Below are positions 1-8,387 of a DNA stretch of 64,000 nucleotides, piece by piece. Numbering within the stretch: position 1 is the first letter of the stretch; each line of letters opens with the position of its first letter. Source of the stretch: Cyanobacteriota bacterium (lineage in GTDB: Bacteria > Cyanobacteriota > Vampirovibrionia > Vampirovibrionales > Vampirovibrionaceae); assembly GCA_019751815.1 (NCBI GenBank), contig JAIEMW010000001.1:442197-506196 (forward strand). The letters run 5' to 3'. The position numbers and the translations under genes are program-made. The notes beneath the pieces were generated by a model. The model saw only the letters and a list, made by a program, of their open reading frames with translations. It ran no database searches and was not told the origin of the DNA.

Positions 1-743
1 TGATTGGCTTTATTGGGTTGCTTGCGCCATTGACTGATTTTGGCGACCACTTCTTTGGAGTGATCCATCGAAAAACGCTCGAGGGCATAGCCGCTGAGCG
101 CAATGGCAGGAATGGAACCAACCAAAATCGGGAACCAGTCATAGAAGCGTTTGAAACGTTCCACAACCGAAAGATGCCCTTTGCCAGAGGAGAATAGATT
201 GATCAGCCCTTCAAATTTTTCAAAACGGGCGGCATCAGGTACCAAGGTCGCCTTGTGTCCGTAATTCGTAAAGGCCTGCCGCAATACAGGTGCTGCTTGG
301 GTGCTGTCGCGTTTGACAAAATTAGCGACTTGCTTGCCTAAGTCTTTGATTAAACCCGGTTTATTCGGAAGTTTAACCTTAAAAATCTTGCGCACACCTG
401 CTCTCATCGCAAACTCGATGCTGCGGAGCACCACAAAACTGAGTGTCCATCCCCCAATTTCGCGGATGGTGGTGCGGATAAACTCTTGCCAGCGGTAGGG
501 GCCGTCTGGGGTTTTCTGCGCTTTTTTGGCAGACCCAAAGGCGACAGCGATACGAGAGAGGACCAGAATCAGAGAACAGAGAATCAAGGCGTTAGATTTT
601 AGTGCCGCATGGTCTTGAATCAGCTGATTTCCATGATTGATAAAGGTATTGCCGATGTTTTTGGCAAATTGGCCAAGCCCCACTCTGCCTGCAGTAGTTG
701 CTGCGGTCTGAGAGGCGAATATGCTTGGGCTAATTCGGGTCAT
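1..743 (-). CDS. Unknown membrane-associated protein, C-terminus beyond window
   Basis: Reading the minus strand from the ATG at 743 gives about 247 residues with no stop before the window edge, so the gene is partial at its 3' end. The product has a hydrophobic stretch near residues 55-75 (SNALILCSLILVLSRIAVAF) and another near 210-230, with basic, helical segments between. It starts 3 bases after the stop of the upstream gene (TAAGCCATG), so the two are almost certainly cotranscribed. The layout resembles that neighbour: a TM helix, a conserved-looking W/R..F.E..G segment, and later a TM helix near a basic linker. They may be distant paralogues. I do not recognise the family and assign no function. 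Confidence 0.7.
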   Translation of the reverse strand, partial: MTRISPSIFASQTAATTAGRVGLGQFAKNIGNTFINHGNQLIQDHAALKSNALILCSLILVLSRIAVAFGSAKKAQKTPDGPYRWQEFIRTTIREIGGWTLSFVVLRSIEFAMRAGVRKIFKVKLPNKPGLIKDLGKQVANFVKRDSTQAAPVLRQAFTNYGHKATLVPDAARFEKFEGLINLFSSGKGHLSVVERFKRFYDWFPILVGSIPAIALSGYALERFSMDHSKEVVAKISQWRKQPNKAN

Positions 744-746
744 GGC

Positions 747-1697
747 TTAAAACCGATACGTTCTTTGGGCTTCAGTGAGATGTTGGGGGAGATATTGCGG
801 AGGAACGAAGGCGTTTTGGGCTGTGGGTGATGGGATAAATCGGTTATTTAGGGTGTATGCAGCGGGGAGGTTATTACTGGCATTGAAATTGACGTTATAA
901 GCGCGTGTCTGACGAAGTTGATGTTCATCATTTACGAGAGCTGCTCGGCTGAGCGGATCTTGATTGAGAGAATTCACCTGTTGCTGGACGTTCAGGTTGG
1001 GCTCTGCGGCACTGGGTTTTTTACTAATGGGCCGACTATTGCCCCCAATGGCAAAGAGGTTGTTGATGGCAGGGGCAATAAACGGAGCAAAAATGCGGTC
1101 ATTGAGGATTTGAATCACAAACCCCCCAAACAGTGCCCCAGTGAGAACGCCTGATAACGTGCTCAGAGATGCGGCTCGGTTGATTTTGCGGGCAAAAGGC
1201 TCAAACAGGTCTTTCAGTCCCTTGGCCTTGGCATCACTGAGTGAGATGCCGAGTTTCTTTTCCAGACTGGCCAAATTGCCTTGCTTGAAAAGCACGCGAG
1301 AAATCAGGCCGTGACTGCCTTCACCGTAGGTTTCTTTGATCGCTTGGTTGACGGCTGCTAAGGGTTTGCCCAGTTGTTTGGCAATGGATTTGGTGACCAC
1401 CGGAATTTGGTAACCTGTGCTGCGCTCAAACAGCTTGGCAACAGAGTCCATTCCCCCATGAATGGCGGCCATATAGCCTGCGGTGCCAAAAAATTCGACA
1501 AACATCCGCTCCCAGAGGGCGGTGTATTTATCGGTGGTGGTGTATTCGGGGTTGTGGTTTTTGGACGGTAGATTTTGCCAAACTCGCGCCCCAGCGATGC
1601 ACAGACGGGTCAATACAGCGGTAGAAGCCAGGTAGAATAAATTCTCTCGGCTGGGTATGAGTCTGGCTGAAATTGGAAAGCGATTCACGATTGACAC
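747..1697 (-). CDS. Unknown membrane protein with disordered C-terminal tail
   Basis: A 316-residue product. It has an N-terminal hydrophobic segment around residues 20-38 (LFYLASTAVLTRLCIAGARV), a helical middle, and a second strongly hydrophobic region around 190-225 (SGVLTGALFGGFVIQIL followed by FAPFIAPAINNLF). The last 90 residues are rich in N, Q, P and A and look disordered. The gene is followed 3 bases later by the partial gene at the window start, which has the same layout. No family is recognised. The disordered tail suggests an interaction or surface role, but that is inference. Confidence 0.7.
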   Translation of the reverse strand: MSIVNRFPISARLIPSRENLFYLASTAVLTRLCIAGARVWQNLPSKNHNPEYTTTDKYTALWERMFVEFFGTAGYMAAIHGGMDSVAKLFERSTGYQIPVVTKSIAKQLGKPLAAVNQAIKETYGEGSHGLISRVLFKQGNLASLEKKLGISLSDAKAKGLKDLFEPFARKINRAASLSTLSGVLTGALFGGFVIQILNDRIFAPFIAPAINNLFAIGGNSRPISKKPSAAEPNLNVQQQVNSLNQDPLSRAALVNDEHQLRQTRAYNVNFNASNNLPAAYTLNNRFIPSPTAQNAFVPPQYLPQHLTEAQRTYRF

Positions 1698-1911
1698 GCC
1701 GGCTAGAGCTCCCCGCTTATGTTAAGACAGTTGTTGTATAGACCCTGTAAATAGAGAAATAATCGATGATATACGCCTGCCTTAGAAAAACCAGTGAAGG
1801 GTTTTTTGTGCTAGTCTAACAGCGGTTTTCCGAGGCAATTGATACACAGCGTTACGTGCATTTTTACGTGTTCCCCCTGGCTGTGCATGCCCTATTGTAG
1901 CAGAAGGAGTT

Positions 1912-2907
1912 GTGAACTCAACTATGATTTTCTCTCTGATTTTTCGAGTGCGTATTTTCACTGCGTTGATTGGCTTCCTGCTTCTATTAACACTCAACCT
2001 CAGGGGTATCACTTCTTTTGCGACTGAAAAAGCACCCATTATTGCTGGGCACGTTGAGCTAGAACAAAGCGATAAGGCCAATATTTGGACGTTTTATCTG
2101 GATATGGCTCACTGTAAACACTGTCGGTGGGAGGTTGTCTACCCAGAGTCTGGGCTAAAGACCTTGGACTACTGGATGAATCAAGATCCTCAGATAGTGC
2201 TAGCAGTTAACGGTGGGTATTTTGACCCGGCAAACGGGATGAGCACTTCGGTTTACCGTCGAAAAGGCAAACTGTTACTGGATCCTGCGATGAACCCTCG
2301 CCTGATGGGGAATCCTTCTCTGGCACCTTATCTGGATAAAATACTCCACCGAACAGAATGGCGCCAGCTCGCCTGTGGTGAAAAAACGCGTTATCAAATC
2401 GTATCTCCTGCTGAAATAGCTGATAGTACGATACCGCCTGGCTGCCAGGAGATAGAAGCTCTGGCTGTTGGGCCTCGGTTGCTGCCCAACGTGAGTGATG
2501 CAGCGGAGGGATTTACCGCCAGAAAAATGGGTCGTCTGGTGCGAGATCCGATTGGGGTTTCTGCTCGTAATGCCCGGACCGCATTGGGACTGACGGCTGA
2601 CGGGCAAGTGGTGCTGATGCTGGTGATGCAGACCAGTCAAAAAGAAAACAGTGGTCTGTCTCTGGACGGGGTGGCCGCTGCAATGAAAAAACGGGGCGTG
2701 GTTTCAGCGCTGGCTTTGGACGGGGGGAGTTCATCATCGTTGGCATACCGTCCCGCGTATTTCCTTCATTCGAGGGGTTTAAATTCGGCTGTAGACGGGG
2801 CTGTTAACAAAAAGGCCTGGATGAGCCTCTATGCCAAACGGCAACGGGACGGACAGGTGGTGGTTCGTCCGTTGAAAAGCGTTTTTGTATTACGCGCTGA
2901 TTTTTAG
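1912..2907 (+). CDS. Secreted phosphodiester glycosidase (NAGPA/DUF2233-like)
   Basis: A 331-residue protein with an N-terminal signal or anchor (LIGFLLLLTLNL) and a NAGPA-type domain. Family hallmarks are visible: AVNGGYFDPANG near residue 105, the R-x-ALG-x-T-x-DG segment (RTALGLTADGQVVLML) and LDGGSSSSLAYRP near the end. Members of this fold cleave phosphodiester-linked sugars, as in the mammalian uncovering enzyme, or act on bacterial envelope glycans. The substrate here is unknown. Start choice is uncertain: AAGGAG at 1904-1909 lies 2 bases from GTG 1912 and 14 from ATG 1924; both are in frame and both leave the signal peptide intact. The gene is divergent from the membrane-protein pair to its left and precedes secD. 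Confidence 0.82.
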   Translation: MNSTMIFSLIFRVRIFTALIGFLLLLTLNLRGITSFATEKAPIIAGHVELEQSDKANIWTFYLDMAHCKHCRWEVVYPESGLKTLDYWMNQDPQIVLAVNGGYFDPANGMSTSVYRRKGKLLLDPAMNPRLMGNPSLAPYLDKILHRTEWRQLACGEKTRYQIVSPAEIADSTIPPGCQEIEALAVGPRLLPNVSDAAEGFTARKMGRLVRDPIGVSARNARTALGLTADGQVVLMLVMQTSQKENSGLSLDGVAAAMKKRGVVSALALDGGSSSSLAYRPAYFLHSRGLNSAVDGAVNKKAWMSLYAKRQRDGQVVVRPLKSVFVLRADF

Positions 2908-3009
2908 CCATGTTTTCTGTAAAATTTGGTTTTTGCGGACCCGGTCAGAAATCAGGTTAGGTAAACGCAAATCACGTGAGCTGTTAACAAGAGATAGAGG
3001 TGAAGACGG

Positions 3010-4263
3010 GTGTCTTGGTATCAAAATCCCAAAGTGATGTTTATTGTGGTGCTGGCGCTGGTCATTGGGGCTGTTTTCACCCTGATGAAGCAAGAGCCCC
3101 ATTTAGGTCTGGATTTGAAAGGTGGTATTCGCCTGACAATGGAGGCTGTGCCGTCAGCTGATATCCCGGTTGTCACTCAAGACGTGATGGACAGCCTGCA
3201 ATTTGTGATTGAAAAACGGGTAAACGCTCTGGGAATTGGCGAATCTATTGTTCAGAAAGCTGGGGATAAGCGGATTATTGTTGAAATCCCTGGGATTAAA
3301 GACCCAGAAGAAGCCAAAAAGATGATTGGCCGCGTGGGCAACCTGGAATTTAAAAAAATGGTGAAGGGCGAGTGGGTAAACACGGGCGTTTCCGGTAAAG
3401 ATCTCTCCAAAGCGCAAGTGGGTACAGGTCAAGGCAATGAGTGGATTATTGGTTTTGAGCTGAATGCCAAGGGCAGTGAGAAATTTGGGAATGTGACCAC
3501 AGAACTCGCCAATGGACATCAACCACTCGGGATTTTCTTTGATGGCGAAATGGTCTCTGCTCCTCGCGTGAACGAGCCTATTTTGCAAGGACGTGGGATG
3601 ATTACGGGCGATTTCACGCACGAGAGTGCCAAAAGTATTGTGGATACCTTAAACGCAGGGGCTTTACCCGCTGATGTGGAATTTATTGAAGAAACCAGCG
3701 TCGGCCCGCTCTTAGGGCAAGCGTCTATTCAGAAAAGCCTCTTTGCTGGAGCTGTAGGACTCTCTCTGGTGGCTTTGTTTATGCTGATCTCCTACCGTTT
3801 ACAGGGGCTGGTGGCAGATTGTGCTCTGATTGTTTACACCTTATTGACCTACGCGCTTTATGTGTGGGTGGGGGTGACCTTCACACTGGCCGGTATTGCT
3901 GGGTTTATCTTGAGTATTGGGATGGCGGTGGATGCCAACATCTTGATTTTTGAGCGGACCAAAGAAGAGCTGCGTGGGGGCCGGAAGCTTTGGAAGGCGA
4001 TTGAAGTGGGATTTGACCGGGCGTTTCCGTCCATTTTTGATAGCAATATGACCACACTAATCACCTGTTTCTTGCTTTGGTCTTTGGGAACAGGCTCTGT
4101 AAAAGGCTTTGCACTTACACTGGCCATTGGTGTTGGAGTGAGTATGTTTTCAGCTATTACGGTGACCAAAACCTTCTTGCATATTTTGACTGGAGAAGGC
4201 GGGCCGTTGAAAAACCCAGCGCTGTTTGGGTTAACCACGGGCGATATTCGGCAAACAACGTAA
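3010..4263 (+). CDS. secD: Protein translocase subunit SecD
   Basis: SecD uses the proton-motive force with SecF to help pull preproteins through SecYEG. The 417-residue protein starts at GTG 3010 behind an AGAGGTGAAG ribosome-binding region. It has an N-terminal TM helix, the LGLDLKGGIRLTME motif near residue 32, the periplasmic P1 region, and the membrane domain with GMAVDANILIFERTKEELR near residue 310. It is compact compared with E. coli SecD (about 615 residues), as in many non-proteobacterial lineages. secF follows after 28 bases, so the two form an operon. Confidence 0.96.
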   Translation: MSWYQNPKVMFIVVLALVIGAVFTLMKQEPHLGLDLKGGIRLTMEAVPSADIPVVTQDVMDSLQFVIEKRVNALGIGESIVQKAGDKRIIVEIPGIKDPEEAKKMIGRVGNLEFKKMVKGEWVNTGVSGKDLSKAQVGTGQGNEWIIGFELNAKGSEKFGNVTTELANGHQPLGIFFDGEMVSAPRVNEPILQGRGMITGDFTHESAKSIVDTLNAGALPADVEFIEETSVGPLLGQASIQKSLFAGAVGLSLVALFMLISYRLQGLVADCALIVYTLLTYALYVWVGVTFTLAGIAGFILSIGMAVDANILIFERTKEELRGGRKLWKAIEVGFDRAFPSIFDSNMTTLITCFLLWSLGTGSVKGFALTLAIGVGVSMFSAITVTKTFLHILTGEGGPLKNPALFGLTTGDIRQTT

Positions 4264-4291
4264 ATTGTTTTAAGTAAGGGCGTTTTTTGAT

Positions 4292-5416
4292 ATGACGACG
4301 ACATTGACTGCGGCCACGGATGAGGCCACCCTCCTAAAACCAGGTTTAATCGATGTGATCAAACATCGGTGGATTTATCTCTTTATCTCCTTGGCGTTTT
4401 TGGTGCCGGGGATTTATTTCATTATTGCCAATATGATCTCAAGCCCTGATCACGCCCCAATCAGTCTGGGGATTGATTTTACCGGCGGGACCATCCTGGA
4501 ATACGGTTTTGAAGGGGTGGTGACTCAAGAGGATTTGCCGAAAATCAGAACGGCTTTTGATAACAAAGGGTATACGGGGTCTGTTATTCAGATTCAGAAA
4601 GATCAGGGTGCGATTCAAGCGGCCTATTCGCAAAAGCCTGTCCGGATTGGGGTGGGTGCTGCGGCCAAACCCTCCCCAGCGGAAAGGTCCCCATCAGACA
4701 AATCTGCGACTGAGTCGAAGTCAGCATCAGGGTTTGAGAACCTGAAGACCATTGTTTCTGTCAGAACCAAGCAGATGAAGCCTGGGGATGCCACCTTGAT
4801 TGATGCTGACATTGTGAAAGCCTTGGGGCCGATGACGTTGCTGCAGAAAAACGCGGTGGGCCCGACGCTCGCGCAAGAACTGTTCCAAAACGGTCTGATG
4901 GCTTTATTGCTTGCCTATGTGTTGATTGTGGGCTATCTGACCTACCGCTTTCAGTTTGATTATGCAGTGTGTGCCATTATTGCACTGGTGCATGACACGA
5001 TATTTCTATTTGGGGTGTTTGCGATGATGGGATATTTCTTTCACACTGAGGTAGACAGCCTGTTTGTAACGGCGATTCTGACAGTTGTTGGCTTTAGTGT
5101 GCATGACACCATTGTTGTTTTTGACCGCTTGCGGGAGAATAGCCGGATTTTATACCGGAAAAAGCTCCCATTCGGGGTGATTGCCAATATTAGTGTGAAT
5201 CAAACCTTGGCGCGTAGTATTAACACCTCGTTGACGGCGCTGTTGACGCTGATCAGCTTGTATCTGCTGGGCGGGGAGACGACCCGAGACTTTGTGTTTG
5301 CAATGATTATTGGGATTGCGGTCGGGACGTTCTCGAGCATTTTTATTGCCAGCTTGCTACTTGCCTGGTGGCGAGAGAGCCAGGGTATCGGAGCGGACGC
5401 CCCATCGGCTGGATAA
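4292..5416 (+). CDS. secF: Protein translocase subunit SecF
   Basis: SecF partners SecD in the accessory SecDF translocase complex. The 374-residue protein has the conserved LGIDFTGGTILEY motif after TM1 (residues 52-64) and VVGFSVHDTIVVFDRLREN near residue 268. A Ser/Pro/Ala-rich insertion lies in the periplasmic loop near residues 125-150, which is unusual for SecF and probably a disordered linker. The last codons (WRESQGIGADAPSAG) lie inside a sequence that is repeated just downstream of the stop (see the repeat at 5371-5557). Confidence 0.96.
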   Translation: MTTTLTAATDEATLLKPGLIDVIKHRWIYLFISLAFLVPGIYFIIANMISSPDHAPISLGIDFTGGTILEYGFEGVVTQEDLPKIRTAFDNKGYTGSVIQIQKDQGAIQAAYSQKPVRIGVGAAAKPSPAERSPSDKSATESKSASGFENLKTIVSVRTKQMKPGDATLIDADIVKALGPMTLLQKNAVGPTLAQELFQNGLMALLLAYVLIVGYLTYRFQFDYAVCAIIALVHDTIFLFGVFAMMGYFFHTEVDSLFVTAILTVVGFSVHDTIVVFDRLRENSRILYRKKLPFGVIANISVNQTLARSINTSLTALLTLISLYLLGGETTRDFVFAMIIGIAVGTFSSIFIASLLLAWWRESQGIGADAPSAG

Positions 5417-5557
5417 AAGGAATATAGATTTCTGGCGATGCTCGCCACCCGTTTAATAGACAACGCGAGAGAGCCAGGGTATTGGCGCGGACGCCCCATC
5501 GGCTTGATAAAAGGCATATAGATTTCTGAGAATATATATTTCTGGCGAAGCGCGCCA
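5371..5557 (+). repeat. Decayed duplication of the secF 3' end with hairpins
   Basis: Bases 5371-5434, which cover the last codons of secF and the following spacer, are repeated at 5465-5528 with 4 mismatches in 64. The tail of the unit (ATATAGATTTCTGGCGA..) occurs a third time at 5530-5556. The copies ending at 5447 and 5557 finish in hairpins: TGGCGA-TGC-TCGCCA at 5433-5447, and CTGGCG with CGCCAG at 5542-5558. The array sits between convergent secF and the RelA/SpoT-like gene and may also act as a terminator, although no clear T-run follows. Confidence 0.85.
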
Positions 5558-5561
5558 GATC

Positions 5562-6743
5562 TTATTCCGCAGAACTCTGTGGGAGTAAAGGCCCAAGAAC
5601 CCGCTGCCGGGCCAGTGCAAATTGCCGCTCTTTGTAATGGGCATGGGCACTGGATCCGTCTTTGTTTTCTAAATAACTGGCCTTGTCCGTGATCTGGATT
5701 TCAAAGGGGTAGAAAAACCGGTTTTCAAAGCCCGTTTTGGGATCTTTCACTCGAATCAATTGCCGGCACGTGATGTGAATCGAGCGGTAATGCCGAGAGC
5801 TGGATGGGTTATGCGCTGAGAAATTGGTGTTTTCTTCTGAATCCCAGACACATTGGGGCGTATTGCCTTGAAACCAATCACTCAGTGCCTCAGCTGTCGC
5901 TTCACCTTGCAGAATTTTTCCTGCGATGGACTCGTATTGCTCCTTCATACAGGTGAGATCCACCAGTGTGTTTCGTGAACGGCTTGGGATGATGTTGGGA
6001 AAAACAATCACCCGGTTTTCACGCAGGATATCCAGGGCGAGCAGCGCCTCAGCTTCAGTGAACGTCACCAGGCGAAGGCCTATCATGTCGTGGACCTCTT
6101 GGGCGACGTTCTCTTTTTTGGAGAGAAGCTTGACCAGGATGCTTTCTCGGCTCTTGCGGTCCTTTTTTTCAAAGGCATAAATGGGCAAAACGCGTCCTTG
6201 GGGTCCGGGGATGCCTAATAAAAAGTGCCCTTCAGGATCCCGGTCCAACACCCGGTTGATTTTATTGAGGATTTGCTCTTTGGCGACATCAAAATGGGTG
6301 TATAAAGGGCCGTTTTGGATATGCGCCAGTGTGTGCATCACTTTCAGCAGGGCGCAGGCCCAGGGTTGTTCTGGGTGGTTTTTATCGGCGCCAATCATCA
6401 TCAGCGATAGAATGTCCCGGTTTACATCCGCCAGAAAACCAGGCGGGATTTCTTTAAGGGTTTTTGGCAGTGTTTCTGGCTGTTTGGCGAGCAGAACATG
6501 GTTAATAAAGCGCACGGCCTCTTCAAACAGCCCAACCAATTCAGCGCGGTCGCTGTCTTCGTGCCAGTCAAAGCCGTAGTGAATTAAAAATTGTTCTGCG
6601 TCCTCTCTGGAGCGAAAAGGCACTCCGTTCAAGTCAATGGAAGATTTCCCGGAAAGCATGGCTTCAATCATGTCCCAGGCCAGGTGGAGATCGGCCAACT
6701 GATCGTGTGAAGTCCCGCTGACGTGCGATGAGAGAACGAACAT
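5562..6743 (-). CDS. RelA/SpoT-like nucleotidyltransferase-fold protein
   Basis: A 393-residue protein starting at ATG 6743 with TAGGAG 11 bases upstream. The C-terminal half has the signature of the (p)ppGpp-synthetase fold: HDMIGLRLVTFTEAEALL near residue 215, SRHYRSIHITC near 315, and FEIQITDKASYLEN...HAHYKERQ near 345-370. In this fold these segments hold the catalytic Asp, the substrate-binding Tyr/His strand and the E-x-Q motif. The first 200 residues are helical and do not look like the HD hydrolase of long RSH enzymes. It resembles an uncharacterised RelA/SpoT-like family (TIGR04552/TIGR04562 type, from memory). Whether it makes an alarmone is unknown. Confidence 0.65.
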   Translation of the reverse strand: MFVLSSHVSGTSHDQLADLHLAWDMIEAMLSGKSSIDLNGVPFRSREDAEQFLIHYGFDWHEDSDRAELVGLFEEAVRFINHVLLAKQPETLPKTLKEIPPGFLADVNRDILSLMMIGADKNHPEQPWACALLKVMHTLAHIQNGPLYTHFDVAKEQILNKINRVLDRDPEGHFLLGIPGPQGRVLPIYAFEKKDRKSRESILVKLLSKKENVAQEVHDMIGLRLVTFTEAEALLALDILRENRVIVFPNIIPSRSRNTLVDLTCMKEQYESIAGKILQGEATAEALSDWFQGNTPQCVWDSEENTNFSAHNPSSSRHYRSIHITCRQLIRVKDPKTGFENRFFYPFEIQITDKASYLENKDGSSAHAHYKERQFALARQRVLGPLLPQSSAE

Positions 6744-7125
6744 CGGGTTGAAAACTCCTAACTGCCAAAGGGGTTAAAACAAATCTAAAAAAAGAGACAG
6801 GAATACTTAGCCCTCTACTGATCGCATGATAGCGCGTTTTTACTTGATTTTAAAGCCTTTTCGGGGTGTCCATTCAACACGAAGTAGGGACTGTGCCATT
6901 TTAGGCAGTTATCTCAGAAAAAAGGACTGGGGCTTTCAATGCGGACTAGTCTTTCTCATCACGAAAAAGCACGTTTATCGAAATCTCCATTAGGCGATTG
7001 AGTCTCTAAATGAGAAACACCTTTTATAATAGTAAATGAAGGATAGTTGTTTTTTGGGAATCATCTATTCCCAATGAGATTTCTGATTTAGCGTGGATAT
7101 TAAGCCTGGATAGAGGAACCGTCCG
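6744..7125. other. Intergenic region with candidate promoter
   Basis: A 382-base gap between divergent genes. It is AT-rich and has no convincing ORF. On the plus strand it holds a consensus -10 (7025-7030) and a leader hairpin (7054-7074), both listed separately. No repeat, tRNA or insertion-sequence end is visible. Confidence 0.5.
7025..7074 (+). promoter_or_regulatory. Candidate promoter and 5'-UTR hairpin
   Basis: A perfect TATAAT lies at 7025-7030. The best -35 (TTGAGT, 6998-7003) is 21 bases away, longer than ideal. Downstream at 7054-7074 is a perfect 8-bp stem-loop (TTGGGAAT, loop CATCT, ATTCCCAA), which would lie in a leader of roughly 90 bases before the small secreted gene at 7126. 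Confidence 0.4.
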
Positions 7126-7410
7126 ATGAGATTGTCATTAAACTGCTTGCTGGTGTTTAGCGCACTTGCCCTCACTGTCACTGCTGGGCCCAGTCGTGCC
7201 TTTGCCCCAGAACCGGATGTGATGACCAATAAGGGATATTCCCCTCAATTGATTGATTTTGTGGAAGATCAACGTGATCGCCAGGAGTGGAAACCCCAAC
7301 GTCCAGGACAGTTGACCCCAAGAGAACGGTTTTTGCGCAATATTTATTACAACAACTGGACAGGCAGTGTGGATAAGTTTGGCGCCCAAGTGATTCGCGG
7401 TGATGAGTAA
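7126..7410 (+). CDS. Small secreted protein of unknown function
   Basis: A 94-residue product with a clear signal peptide (cleavage plausible at SRA-FA near residue 25) and a mature part of about 70 polar residues rich in R, Q, N and Y. AGAGGA lies upstream of ATG 7126. The mature sequence (RQEWKPQRPGQLTPRERFLR) has no family motif that I recognise. It is followed by a strong terminator, so it is probably monocistronic. Confidence 0.65.
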   Translation: MRLSLNCLLVFSALALTVTAGPSRAFAPEPDVMTNKGYSPQLIDFVEDQRDRQEWKPQRPGQLTPRERFLRNIYYNNWTGSVDKFGAQVIRGDE

Positions 7411-7451
7411 CGCCTAATACACTCTAAAACTTAAAACCCGAGCTAAAACTT

Positions 7452-7490
7452 AAAAACCCGAGACTGCTGAAGTAGACGTCTCGGGTTTTT
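7452..7490. terminator. Bidirectional Rho-independent terminator
   Basis: An AAAAA run, then CCCGAGAC at 7457-7464, a 13-base loop, GTCTCGGG at 7478-7485 and TTTTT. The A-run and T-run flank a perfect 8-bp stem, so it can serve both the small secreted gene on the plus strand and the small gene at 7506 on the minus strand. Confidence 0.85.
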
Positions 7491-7505
7491 GATATTTGCA
7501 AGATA

Positions 7506-7682
7506 CTAGATTAGCCCATGAAGCAGCATCACGGCTTGTGCACCGAGAAAGGCTTCTTCACTTTGATCGGCTTCGCTGAGCAGCTTTTTTGCCTCTTCTA
7601 AGACAGCGGGCTTTTGAAAGCGATCGCTGAGCACGTCAAATTGGCCGCCAAAAGGCTGTTTTCTCTTTGTAGATTTATTCAT
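7506..7682 (-). CDS. Small hypothetical protein (58 aa)
   Basis: The ATG at 7682 is preceded on the minus strand by AGGGGAGG about 10 bases upstream, which favours it over a longer in-frame start at 7721. The product is short, soluble and mostly helical in its C-terminal half (EEAKKLLSEADQSEEAFLGA). It runs into the shared terminator at 7452-7490. No family is recognised; the Shine-Dalgarno and terminator are the main support. Confidence 0.5.
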   Translation of the reverse strand: MNKSTKRKQPFGGQFDVLSDRFQKPAVLEEAKKLLSEADQSEEAFLGAQAVMLLHGLI

Positions 7683-7827
7683 CGACTCGATAACCTCCCC
7701 TAACTCGTGAAATGGGCTCACAAGGTAACTGGTACTGGCATTGGAACCAGTTGAATAGCGATATAACCTTCCCTTGTGACCTTACACTAATAAAAACATG
7801 CACGTAGCAAAAATTGCCTAAAATAGC

Positions 7828-7863
7828 AAAAAACCCCTCAGTGTTTCATCACTGGGGGGTTTT
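7828..7863 (-). terminator. Rho-independent terminator of the SnoaL-like gene
   Basis: On the minus strand AACCCCCCAGTG pairs with CACTGAGGGGTT (one wobble) around a short loop and is followed by TTTTTT. It lies about 20 bases past the stop at 7886. Confidence 0.8.
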
Positions 7864-7885
7864 GGAATCAATTGAATTGAAAAAA

Positions 7886-8287
7886 CTAACAACCCGTTGG
7901 GTAGTAGAAGTTGACTTGGGTGATTTGCCCTTCAGGATTGACCTGGTACACCGCAATTTCGCTCAAGTTAAGGCGTTGCCCACCAAAGGTCTGAGAGGTG
8001 ACATCCAGAGACATCTGCACAGCAAAGACGCCTTCAGAGATCAGGGGTTCACTAACCGTGATGCTGTGAACCGTGTTTTCCGATCCCCATTTGCGGCTGG
8101 AGGCTAGAATGTTATCTCTGCCAACGGTTTCCAGTTCGTAGCCAGGCATGGCAACGGATTCAATGCTTACAGCATCGTAAGCATACAGTTCTTTCATCGC
8201 GGTTTCAAAAGCAAGCTCACGGCAATAGTTGACGAGCCGATTGGCCACGGTTTCAACAGAAGTGAGGCTCGGGGCAGCAGTGGTCAT
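7886..8287 (-). CDS. SnoaL/NTF2-like fold protein
   Basis: A 133-residue protein with AAAGGA 8 bases before ATG 8287. Size and pattern fit the alpha+beta cone of the SnoaL/NTF2 superfamily: an N-terminal helix (VANRLVNYCRELAFETAMKE), a LYAYDAVSIES strand, VGRDNILASSRKW, then long strands such as GVFAVQMSLDV and NLSEIAVYQV. Family members are enzymes or ligand-binding domains; no catalytic pair can be assigned here. The 5' leader contains a 16-bp tandem repeat (8301-8332), and a terminator follows the gene. Confidence 0.65.
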   Translation of the reverse strand: MTTAAPSLTSVETVANRLVNYCRELAFETAMKELYAYDAVSIESVAMPGYELETVGRDNILASSRKWGSENTVHSITVSEPLISEGVFAVQMSLDVTSQTFGGQRLNLSEIAVYQVNPEGQITQVNFYYPTGC

Positions 8288-8300
8288 GGTGTGTGTCCTT

Positions 8301-8332
8301 TCATGTATTTAACCTGTCATGTATTTAACCTG
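8301..8332. repeat. 16-bp tandem repeat in the leader of the SnoaL-like gene
   Basis: TCATGTATTTAACCTG occurs twice head to tail (8301-8316 and 8317-8332), just upstream of the ribosome-binding site of the gene starting at 8287. It could be a paired regulator site or slippage. Confidence 0.8.
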
Positions 8333-8387
8333 AAGATAGGATACGTCAAACATCCACTGTTGGCGAAACATAAATACTAACTGTGTT

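Noticed and set aside
5453..5650. Short minus-strand ORFs over the secF tail repeat
   Set aside because: They are antisense readings of the duplicated secF end with no ribosome-binding site.
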